Source of the DNA: an uncultured Clostridia bacterium
GTDB lineage: Bacteria; Bacillota; Clostridia; TANB77; CAG-508
Assembly (NCBI GenBank): GCA_934130355.1
Contig: CAKOXV010000019.1
Span: 1 to 26,769, forward strand
Reading direction: 5' to 3'
DNA length: 26,769 bases
Both the position numbers and the translations under genes were made by a program. Positions 1-7,209 of the stretch are shown in pieces. Within the stretch, counting starts at the first letter, position 1. Each line of letters begins with the position of its first letter. The notes under the pieces are model-generated. The model had not been told where the DNA came from. It saw only the letters and a program-made list of their open reading frames with translations, and made no database searches.

Positions 1-1311
1 TTTTTTATTTAATTCAATATTTGTATAATTATTAAAAAATTTTAATGAACCTTTAATAAATGGTATTAATTTAATTTTAAATTTTTTTGTTTTTTCATCA
101 TTTAAATTATTATATAAATCTTCTAAAATTGGCATATCTTTTGTTGTTTTAAATTTTCCTTTTTTATATAATGTTTTATCATTAAATGTAATATTTTTAT
201 TTTTATATGTTTGAATAATTTTTTCTTCTAAGATTGCTTTTTCTTCTTCATTTAATTCTCCAAATATTAAATTAAAAAATCCAATTAATTTTCCTATTTT
301 AGTTGCTAAATAACCATGTTCATTTTCTTCAATACTTTCTTTTCTTATATCAAAAACATTAATATAATTTTGAGATGTTGGTCCTAATTTTATTATTGTT
401 CCATCTAATTTTTCTGCTAGTTTATAATATTCTCTTTCTGGATCTATAATATATTGTTCAATTCCTAATAATGTATTTCTTAAAATTAATAATTTTGTAT
501 AAAATGATTTTCCTGCTCCGCTTGTCCCAAATATACACATATTTGCATTTTTATATTTATTAGTATTATATCTGTCAATTAAAATTAGTGAATTATTGTA
601 CATATTGTTTCCTATATATATTCCTTTTTCTTCAAATATTGAAGAAGAAATAAATGGATATGTGCTAATTAAACTACTTGTTAATATATTTCTTTTTCCA
701 ACTGTTTTTAATATTTCATCATTTTCAAATATGGGTAAACATGATAAAAATATTTGTTCTTGTCTAAAATTTGCTCTTCTTGTTTGCAGTCCACGACTTT
801 GTAAAATTCCTTCTATTTTATCCAAATTATATTCTAATTCTTTTTGCTCTTTAGAAAAAAGTGTTAAATAAATATATAAAAAATAAACTTCTTCATTATT
901 AATTTGAATTTCTTTTCTTATATATTTTGCATCATTATATGTAAATTCTGCAATATCACTATCTACTCTATTTTCTCCAGACTGTTTTAGCTCAACTCCT
1001 ACATTTCCTATATTATATGCTAATTCTTTTATTATTTTTGAAGTATCACATTTTTCATAAAAAATTGAAATATTCATATTAATATTTGTTTCTATAAGTG
1101 ACTTTAAAATTAATTCATTATATTCTCTATAATAATTAACTATAATTATTCCTGAATAAAGATATTCATCAATTTCTAAATGTTTTGGATTTTTTAAATT
1201 GATATAAGATGGTGAAATAAAATCTTTTTCATTAAATTCACCTTGAGATAATTTTAAATTTTTTGATTTTTTAATTATTTTATTTTTTAACATTAAAAAT
1301 TTTTGATTTAT
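1..1311 (-). CDS. VirB4/TraC-like type IV secretion ATPase, 3' end cut by window
   Basis: 437 residues are visible and the C-terminus lies beyond the window. A Walker A motif GTSGAGKS sits at about residues 262-269, followed by a segment reading IDPEREY, the VirB4-family 'D-x-E-x-E-Y' region after the P-loop. The roughly 230 residues before it match the VirB4 N-terminal layout, so this is probably the cytoplasmic ATPase that powers a conjugation-like channel. The start is uncertain. GGAGG lies at 1319-1323 just after the stop of the upstream gene; the codon in frame at 7-nt spacing is ATA (1311). The first in-frame ATG is at 1293, 25 nt from the RBS. The ATG at 1315 is out of frame and stops after 11 codons. 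Walker B is outside the window. It shares an operon with the N-domain gene at 1324-1863 and parallels the ATPase at 22354-24309. Confidence 0.85.
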   Translation of the reverse strand, partial: MNQKFLMLKNKIIKKSKNLKLSQGEFNEKDFISPSYINLKNPKHLEIDEYLYSGIIIVNYYREYNELILKSLIETNINMNISIFYEKCDTSKIIKELAYNIGNVGVELKQSGENRVDSDIAEFTYNDAKYIRKEIQINNEEVYFLYIYLTLFSKEQKELEYNLDKIEGILQSRGLQTRRANFRQEQIFLSCLPIFENDEILKTVGKRNILTSSLISTYPFISSSIFEEKGIYIGNNMYNNSLILIDRYNTNKYKNANMCIFGTSGAGKSFYTKLLILRNTLLGIEQYIIDPEREYYKLAEKLDGTIIKLGPTSQNYINVFDIRKESIEENEHGYLATKIGKLIGFFNLIFGELNEEEKAILEEKIIQTYKNKNITFNDKTLYKKGKFKTTKDMPILEDLYNNLNDEKTKKFKIKLIPFIKGSLKFFNNYTNIELNKK

Positions 1312-1323
1312 ACATATTCCTCC

Positions 1324-1863
1324 TTAACTTTCTAAAAATTTTTTCGAATTTAAAAAAGAAAATAAAATATTTTTTGTTTCATCTTTATCACATTCTAAAA
1401 CAATATTGCCACATCTTGATAAACATTCTTTTATTTTAAAATATTTTTCATTTAAAGATTGGATAATTGTTTCTTCTAAATTATCAGATGTATTTTTTAT
1501 AATTAAATAAATATTTTTGGATGCTGATTTATTTTTACTATTTTTTTCTTGAATAAAATTAATATATTTTTCTGAATACTTTTTTATCATACTATTTTTT
1601 TCTTTTTCGGAAATATTTTTGATATTTTTTATATGTTGAGTTAAATCTTCTTTTTTGCTTTGAATTAAAATTTGCATATCAAATCCAGATGTTTTTAAAA
1701 AAATTTTATAAGAATTTAAAATTGTTTCTCTTTCTAATTGAGTTTTTAAATTGAAATTAATTGGAATTACTTTTAATATTTTTACATATTTATTTTTATT
1801 TATCTTTATAATTCCTTTGTCCAATATTTTTTCTATTGGAATCCACTTTTGTATAGACTTAAT
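1324..1863 (-). CDS. Stand-alone VirB4/TraC N-terminal-domain protein, apparent ATT start
   Basis: A 179-residue protein without an ATP-binding motif. It aligns collinearly with residues about 53-130 of the 402-residue protein at 21198-22406: SIQKWIPIEKI against SVLDFMEFERV, a shared 'GIIK...KY(V/L)' strand, and 'ERETILNSYKIFLK' against 'ERASVEQGFIQFLN'. This is the N-terminal domain found at the front of TraC/VirB4 ATPases, here a separate gene directly upstream of its ATPase. A TTG at 1824 would remove SIQKWIPIEKI, which is conserved in the paralogue, so I place the start at ATT (1861-1863), 6 nt after AGGAGG (1870-1875). No transmembrane segment is seen, unlike the right-hand paralogue. 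The stop TAA overlaps the region of the next gene's RBS, suggesting translational coupling. The exact start is inferred. Confidence 0.75.
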   Translation of the reverse strand: MKSIQKWIPIEKILDKGIIKINKNKYVKILKVIPINFNLKTQLERETILNSYKIFLKTSGFDMQILIQSKKEDLTQHIKNIKNISEKEKNSMIKKYSEKYINFIQEKNSKNKSASKNIYLIIKNTSDNLEETIIQSLNEKYFKIKECLSRCGNIVLECDKDETKNILFSFLNSKKFLES

Positions 1864-1910
1864 TTTTTTCCTCCTTTCTAATTTAATTTTCTTTTTTAAA
1901 TTTGCTTCTT

Positions 1911-1939
1911 ATTATAATTTGCTTGAGATGTATTGTCAA
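1911..1939 (-). promoter_or_regulatory. Consensus sigma-A promoter of the left VirB4-like operon
   Basis: On the - strand TTGACA (1934-1939) and TATAAT (1911-1916) are separated by exactly 17 nt, a perfect vegetative promoter. Upstream, TTTGTC occurs twice in tandem around 1947-1966, which could be an operator half-site pair. The predicted leader is about 40 nt before the ATT start at 1863. Confidence 0.85.
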
Positions 1940-2027
1940 GGAAAATCGTTCGACAAATTGTGACAAAGTTGAACTGAAAGTCTCTATATATCAAACTTTA
2001 AAAAATTTTTAAAATTTTTTTGATTTT

Positions 2028-2059
2028 TTGTATATAAAAAATTTTTCTGTACATAATAT
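2028..2059 (+). promoter_or_regulatory. Weak candidate promoter for the structured RNA
   Basis: TAATAT at 2054-2059 is a plausible -10 placed about 7 nt before the 5' strand of the RNA closing stem at 2066. TTGTAT at 2028-2033 is the best -35, but its spacing of 20 nt is too long. Low confidence. Confidence 0.3.
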
Positions 2060-2495
2060 GATTATAAAGTTAATATCAGTTGAGTTAAGAATATTAATAA
2101 ATTATAATTAGTTTATTAATATTCGAGCAAAGATGTATATTGGATTATTTTTATGGTTCAATATATGTCGGCGATAAAAATATATTATGTGTATGTAAGC
2201 TGTATTTTATTTAAATTTTCAAGGATTATTTTTATATTTTATATATGGTTAAATTATATGTAATGTATTTGAGCTAAGATTATTCTTATATTAGATGGGA
2301 TTGTTAATAGTCCCTTGAGGATGAATATGGTTTCTAATAGTGTATTTGTAGTCGAGCAACTGATTAATATATGTGGTGTATGTTTTATTTGTATAGTAAT
2401 ATACATTAGAGCAAACCACTATATATATTAGTCTGAGTTAAGATTGGTATTGGCTTTAAGATAATAGCTAGTAGGTTGTTACCTACTAGCTATTA
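2060..2495 (+). ncRNA. Candidate large structured RNA with a six-way junction, unknown class
   Basis: Non-coding stretch with nested complementarity on the + strand. P1 2066-2077/2446-2457 (12 bp) closes the whole element. Inside it follow P2 2089-2101/2112-2124 (13 bp), P3 2132-2142/2159-2169 (11 bp), P4 2178-2193/2255-2270 (16 bp), P5 2278-2283/2348-2353 (with inner 2290-2295/2333-2338 and 2297-2302/2309-2314) and P6 2362-2378/2417-2433 (17 bp). These helices contain more than ten G-U pairs, which would be A-C mismatches on the other strand, so the transcript should be +. Linkers between helices are GAGUUAA, GAGCAAA, GGCGAUAA, GAGCUAA, GAGCAACU and UGAGUUAA. A 15-bp hairpin follows at 2462-2495. 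The RNase P core, a tmRNA tag frame and SRP motifs were not seen. The helices were found by eye, not by folding software. Confidence 0.65.
2462..2495. terminator. 15-bp hairpin between structured RNA and gyrB
   Basis: A perfect inverted repeat with 15-bp arms (2462-2476/2481-2495) and a TGTT loop lies directly after the gyrB stop codon and just after the P1 3' strand of the + strand RNA. The U-tract is weak on both sides (ATTATTATAT on +). It probably acts as a shared bidirectional terminator for converging transcripts. Confidence 0.6.
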
Positions 2496-2499
2496 ATTA

Positions 2500-4428
2500 T
2501 TATATATCAAGATTTTTTACAAATTTTGCATTTTTCTCAATAAATTCTCTTCTTGGATCAACTTCGTCTCCCATTAAAACTGTAAATATTTCATCAGCTT
2601 TTATTGCATCATCCATAGTTACTTGTATTAAAGTTCTTCTTGCTGGATCCATTGTTGTTTCCCATAATTGTTCAGGATTCATTTCTCCTAAACCTTTATA
2701 TCTCTGGATTGAAAGTGAGTCTCTTGCAATTCCTTTTGCTTCTAATTCAGCAAATGCATTATCAAGTCCTTCATCTGTATAACAATAAATATCTTCCATT
2801 CCTTTTTTAGATAATTTAAATAGTGGTGGTTGTGCTAAATAAACATTTCCATTTTCAATAAGTGGTCTCATATATCTAAAGAAGAATGTTAACATTAATG
2901 TTCTAATATGTGCTCCGTCAACATCCGCATCAGCCATAATTATAACTTTTCCATATCTGATTTTTGTTATATCAAATTCATTTCCAATTCCTGCACCTAT
3001 TGCTACAATTACTGGATTTAATTTATCATTTCCATATATTTTATCAGCTCTTGCTTTTTCAACATTAAGCATTTTTCCCCATAATGGTAATATTGCTTGA
3101 AATTTTCTGTCTCTTCCTTGTTTTGCACTTCCTCCTGCAGAGTCTCCCTCTACGATATATACTTCACATTCTTCTGCAACTTTACTACTGCAGTCTGCAA
3201 GTTTTCCTGGAAGTGTTGATGTTTCTAATGCACTTTTTCTACGAACTAATTCTCTAGCTTTTCTTGCAGCTTCTCTTGCTCTTGCTGCACTTACGCATTT
3301 TTCCAAAATAGCTTTTGCTACATTTGGATTTTCTTCTAAGAATGTTGATAATGCATCATTTACCATTGTTTGAACAATTCCTGTAACTTCACTATTTCCT
3401 AATTTTGTTTTAGTTTGTCCTTCGAATTGTGGTTCTCTAACTTTTACAGAAACTACAGCTGTAATTCCTTCTCTTATATCTTCACCTTGTAAATTTGCAT
3501 CTTTATCTTTTAATAAATTATGGCTACGCGCATAATCATTAAATACTTTTGTTAGTGCTCTTTTGAAACCTTCAAGATGTGTTCCACCTTCAATTGTATT
3601 TATATTATTTACAAATGTATGAATATTTTCTGAGTAACTTGTTGTATATTGAATTGCAATTTCAACAGGAGTGTCTCCACCTTTTTCAATATATATTGGT
3701 TCTGGATGTAATTTTTCTTTATTTTTATTTAGATATTCTACAAATGATTTTAATCCACCTTCAAAACAAAATTCAGCTTTTTTGGGAGTTTCTTCTCTTT
3801 GATCTTCAACAGTTATTTTTAATCCTTTAGTTAAAAACGCCATTTCTCTAAATCTTGTTTCTAATACTTCATATTCAAATGACTGTGTTTCAAAAATTGT
3901 GTCATCTGCTAGGAATCTTACCTTTGTTCCTGTCTTGTTTGAATTTCCAATTTTTTCAAGTTTTCTTACAGTTTTACCTTTTTCGAAATACATTTGATAA
4001 ATTCCACCATCTCTTTGAATAGTTACTTCTACCCAATTTGATAATGCATTTACAACAGAAGCACCTACACCATGTAGTCCTCCAGATACTTTGTAACCAC
4101 TATCTCCACCAAATTTTCCTCCAGCATGTAAAACTGTATATACTGTTTCAGCTGTTGAAATTCCTGTCTTTGGGTGTATTTCTACTGGAATTCCTCTTCC
4201 ATTATCTTCTACACTCATTATATTTCCTGGTTCTATAACAATATTTATTTCTGTACAATATCCAGCTAAAGCTTCATCAACACAGTTATCAACAATTTCA
4301 TATACCATATGATGTAATCCTCTAACAGATGTACTTCCAATATACATACCTGGTCTTTTTCTAACTGCCTCTAATCCCTCTAATACTTGTATTTGTTCTG
4401 CCCCATACTTATGTTCATATTTTTCCAT
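2500..4428 (-). CDS. gyrB: DNA gyrase subunit B
   Basis: ATPase subunit of DNA gyrase, which introduces negative supercoils together with GyrA. At 642 residues it has the usual length for a Gram-positive GyrB. The GHKL ATPase motifs are present: EIVDN (44-48), DNGRGIP (75-81) and GGLHGVG (116-122). The TOPRIM domain has EGDSAGGSAK (427-436) and the metal-binding DADVDGAHIRT (500-510). The C-terminal GyrA-contact segment reads QRYKGLGEMNPEQLW (574-588). The ATG lies 1 nt after the recF stop and its GGAGG is formed by the last recF codons, so the two are translationally coupled. gyrA, which usually follows gyrB in Bacillota, is absent here; the structured RNA and the VirB4-like operon occupy that place. 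Confidence 0.98.
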   Translation of the reverse strand: MEKYEHKYGAEQIQVLEGLEAVRKRPGMYIGSTSVRGLHHMVYEIVDNCVDEALAGYCTEINIVIEPGNIMSVEDNGRGIPVEIHPKTGISTAETVYTVLHAGGKFGGDSGYKVSGGLHGVGASVVNALSNWVEVTIQRDGGIYQMYFEKGKTVRKLEKIGNSNKTGTKVRFLADDTIFETQSFEYEVLETRFREMAFLTKGLKITVEDQREETPKKAEFCFEGGLKSFVEYLNKNKEKLHPEPIYIEKGGDTPVEIAIQYTTSYSENIHTFVNNINTIEGGTHLEGFKRALTKVFNDYARSHNLLKDKDANLQGEDIREGITAVVSVKVREPQFEGQTKTKLGNSEVTGIVQTMVNDALSTFLEENPNVAKAILEKCVSAARAREAARKARELVRRKSALETSTLPGKLADCSSKVAEECEVYIVEGDSAGGSAKQGRDRKFQAILPLWGKMLNVEKARADKIYGNDKLNPVIVAIGAGIGNEFDITKIRYGKVIIMADADVDGAHIRTLMLTFFFRYMRPLIENGNVYLAQPPLFKLSKKGMEDIYCYTDEGLDNAFAELEAKGIARDSLSIQRYKGLGEMNPEQLWETTMDPARRTLIQVTMDDAIKADEIFTVLMGDEVDPRREFIEKNAKFVKNLDI

Positions 4429-4429
4429 T

Positions 4430-5500
4430 TTATTCCTCCTTGATATTTCCGTCTATAACATTATATGAAAAATATTTTAAATTTTCAAGTGTTATTTTTT
4501 CAGTGCATGTTATTATAACTTGAATATCTTTTATATTATTTAAAAAATTTTTTCTTCTTTTGTCATCTAATTCAGACATAAAATCATCTAATAATAAAAT
4601 TGGATATTCTCCTATTTCATCATAAATAACATTTAATTCTGAAAGTTTTAAAGAAAGTATCGCTGTTCTATGTTGTCCTTGTGAACCATAAATCTCAACT
4701 TCTTTTCCATTTATATATACTACAAAATCATCTCTATGTATTCCCTTTGTTGTAAAACCTTTTATGATATCTAGCTTTCTCCTTGATTTTAACTCATTTA
4801 TAAAATTTTGTCTAGTATTTGCATCAGAAAAATATTTTATTTCAATTTCTTCTTTATTTTCTGTTATTTCTTTATGAATATTTTGAATTTTATTTTGAAT
4901 TTTTTCTATAAATTCTTTTCTATATTCATAAATCTTCATACCATATTCAACTAATTTTTCATCCCAAATATCTAATAAGTTTTCATCTTTATTTTCTATT
5001 TTTATTTGTTTTAAATAATTATTTCTCTGCTCAAGTGTTTTTAAATATAATGTTAAAACATGCATATAATTAGGTCTTAATTGACTAATCATAATATCTA
5101 AAAATTTTCTTCTGTTTTGTGGACCACCTTTTAAAATATTTATATCATCAGGAGTAAAAATAACTATATTAATATTTCCTAATAATTCACTTAATTTTTT
5201 TAATTTAATTCCATTTAAATAAATTTGTTTTTGAGTACCTATTTCTATTTTAATATTTCCTTTTCTATCACTTTTTTCAAAATTAATTTCTACTAATGCT
5301 TTTTCCTCATTAAATTTAATTAATTCTTTTTCTTTATTTGTTCTAAAAGATTTACCTATACTAGATAAAAATATTGATTCAATTATATTTGTTTTTCCTT
5401 GTGCATTTTCTCCATAAAATACATTTATATTTTCATGTAAATGTATTTCTTTATTATCATAATTCCTAAAATTCTTTAATTTAATGTTATTTATCCACAT
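4430..5500 (-). CDS. recF: DNA replication and repair protein RecF
   Basis: SMC-like ATPase that acts with RecO/RecR in loading RecA at gaps and stalled forks. Numbered from the ATG at 5500, it shows Walker A GENAQGKT (30-37), the ABC signature SQGQHR (273-278) and Walker B LLLDDFMSELD (302-312); total 356 residues, normal for RecF. An ATG four codons upstream (5512) is possible, but GGAG lies 6 nt before the ATG at 5500, and MWINNIKLKNFRNY is the typical RecF beginning. The stop is 1 nt before gyrB. The small S4-domain gene often found between dnaN and recF is missing; about 590 bp of AT-rich sequence lies there instead. Confidence 0.97.
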   Translation of the reverse strand: MWINNIKLKNFRNYDNKEIHLHENINVFYGENAQGKTNIIESIFLSSIGKSFRTNKEKELIKFNEEKALVEINFEKSDRKGNIKIEIGTQKQIYLNGIKLKKLSELLGNINIVIFTPDDINILKGGPQNRRKFLDIMISQLRPNYMHVLTLYLKTLEQRNNYLKQIKIENKDENLLDIWDEKLVEYGMKIYEYRKEFIEKIQNKIQNIHKEITENKEEIEIKYFSDANTRQNFINELKSRRKLDIIKGFTTKGIHRDDFVVYINGKEVEIYGSQGQHRTAILSLKLSELNVIYDEIGEYPILLLDDFMSELDDKRRKNFLNNIKDIQVIITCTEKITLENLKYFSYNVIDGNIKEE

Positions 5501-6051
5501 ATTTTTCTCCATTTGTGTATAACTTTTTTATTTTTTATATTATTTTTTAAGTATAAAGTTATATCTCTAAAAAATAAAAACGTCTTATTTTTGATTTTCG
5601 CGCGTCGTTTTTTTTATTTTTAATTTTTTTTTTATTATTTTTAATATTTAAATTGATTTTTTATTATAAAATTATATTAATTATAAATATTTTTCTTTAT
5701 TTTTAAGCTATAAAACATTATTTTTTAATTTATTTTATTTTTTTCTAATTATTTTTAACTTTTTCGTATTTATTTTAATTAATTCGAATTAATTTTTATT
5801 AATTTATTTTTTTATTGTATTTTAAAAAAATTTATTTTAAATTAAAAATAAATTAATTTTTAATTTATATTTTATTATTATTATGTTACTTCTAAAATTG
5901 CTTTTTAAGCTTTATAAAAATATTAGCATCTTTTTTTATCTTTTTTTTTCTAATTTTTTCTATTTTATTCTATTTTATTTGATTTTTATAAAACATTAAA
6001 ATTATTTTTTATTATTTTTTGTTTTAAATATTATGTAAATTTTTTAGGCTT
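5501..6051. other. Extremely AT-rich gene-free interval between dnaN and recF
   Basis: About 550 bp, nearly all A and T and strongly T-rich on the + strand, with long T homopolymers and only one GC patch (about 5580-5608, with a CGCGCG core). Stop codons are frequent in all frames and I see no credible gene, DnaA box or RNA helix. It must hold the promoter for recF-gyrB because a terminator closes dnaN, but no -35/-10 pair stands out among the many ATTATA-like strings. Confidence 0.6.
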
Positions 6052-6089
6052 TTAAAATAAAAATTGGTCAGAGGAAAACTTCTGACCAA
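6050..6089 (-). terminator. Rho-independent terminator of dnaN
   Basis: On the - strand a 9-bp perfect stem TTGGTCAGA/TCTGACCAA (6081-6089/6064-6072) with an 8-nt loop is followed by TTTTTATTTT. It starts 5 nt past the dnaN stop, so the dnaA-dnaN transcript ends before recF. Confidence 0.9.
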
Positions 6090-6093
6090 ACCT

Positions 6094-7209
6094 CTATTCT
6101 TTTAATCTTATTGGTAAAATCATATAAACATATTCATTGTTTTCCACAGATTTTACTAAACATGGGGAAATACTTGTCCCAAATTCAACAAAAACTTCTT
6201 CATCATCAATAGCTTTTAAACTATCTAAGAAATATTTTGGATTAAATCCTGCTTCAATATTTTTTCCTTCTGTAGAAACATATAGTTCTTCTTTTGCATC
6301 TCCAGTTTGATTTGTGCAAGATATTGTTAATTTTCCAATATCTACAGATACTTTTACTGGATATTTCTTCTCTTTTTCTATAGAAGAAGCTGATATTAAG
6401 CTTATTCTTTCAAAACTATTTTGTAAATTATTTTTATTTACTTTTATTCTAGTCTCCCAACTACTTGGAATTACAGATTTATAATTTAAAAATTCTCCAT
6501 CTAGGATACGTGTTACAATTTTGCAATTTTCCATTTCAAATAATGCTTGATTTCTTGCTATTCCTATGTTTATATGTTCAAATGAATCTTGTAAAATCTT
6601 ATTTATTTCATTTAATGTTTTACCTGGAATTACAGCTTTAAAGTTATTTACTTTTGTTTGTAAATAAATACTTCTTAATGCTAATCTAAATCCATCAACT
6701 GCAACAACATTTAACTTATTGTTTTCCACTTCAAACAAACAACCTGTGAATATTGGTCTGTTTTCTTCTGAGCTAACTGCAAAAATTGTTCTTCTAATCA
6801 TATTTTTCAACATATTTTGCTCTAAAGAAATTGAATTTTCTATTTCTATTTTTGGTAATTCTGGGAATTCGTCTGGATTCATTGTTGTTAATTTATATAA
6901 AGCCCCTTCACATTCAATTTCTAATAAATTATTTTCATTTAAATTAATATAAATTTCTGTATCTGGTAATTTTCTTATGATTTCACTAAACATTATAGCA
7001 TTTACTACTGTACTACCTTGTTCTTTTACTTCACATTCCATTATATATTCTATACCGATTTCTAAGTCATATGTTGTTAATTTTATTTCTTTATCATTAG
7101 TTTGTATAAGAATTCCTTCTAATATAGGCATTGTTGTTTTAGAAGCAACACCTTTTACTACGGAATTTAATGCTTTAAGGATATTATCCCTATAACAAAC
7201 AAATTTCAT
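6094..7209 (-). CDS. dnaN: DNA polymerase III beta sliding clamp
   Basis: Processivity ring of the replicative polymerase; dimers encircle DNA and bind partner proteins through a hydrophobic pocket. It is 371 residues, typical of the family, with the characteristic three-domain pattern. It opens MKFVCYRDNILKALNSVVKG, has the conserved 'NPDEFPELP' segment near residue 111, 'ILDGEFLNYKSVIP' near 230, and ends 'YVYMILPIRLKE', close to the conserved C-terminal pocket strand. The RBS GGAGAG lies 7 nt before the ATG. It lies downstream of dnaA across the unwinding half of oriC and is closed by its own terminator. Confidence 0.97.
   Translation of the reverse strand: MKFVCYRDNILKALNSVVKGVASKTTMPILEGILIQTNDKEIKLTTYDLEIGIEYIMECEVKEQGSTVVNAIMFSEIIRKLPDTEIYINLNENNLLEIECEGALYKLTTMNPDEFPELPKIEIENSISLEQNMLKNMIRRTIFAVSSEENRPIFTGCLFEVENNKLNVVAVDGFRLALRSIYLQTKVNNFKAVIPGKTLNEINKILQDSFEHINIGIARNQALFEMENCKIVTRILDGEFLNYKSVIPSSWETRIKVNKNNLQNSFERISLISASSIEKEKKYPVKVSVDIGKLTISCTNQTGDAKEELYVSTEGKNIEAGFNPKYFLDSLKAIDDEEVFVEFGTSISPCLVKSVENNEYVYMILPIRLKE

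Noticed and set aside
596..871. Short + strand frame within the left ATPase
   Set aside because: The - strand frame is continuous from the start through the Walker A motif and beyond, so this is a shadow.
2060..2495. CRISPR array or attC-like array suggested by the repeated GAGNNAA motif
   Set aside because: Repeats are only 7 nt, unevenly spaced (43 to 146 nt), and the segments between them are self-complementary helices, not unique spacers.
2060..2495. RNase P RNA, tmRNA or SRP RNA
   Set aside because: No RNase P core sequence of the GAGGAAAGUCC type, no tRNA-like end with tag frame, and no SRP Alu or helix-8 motif could be found.
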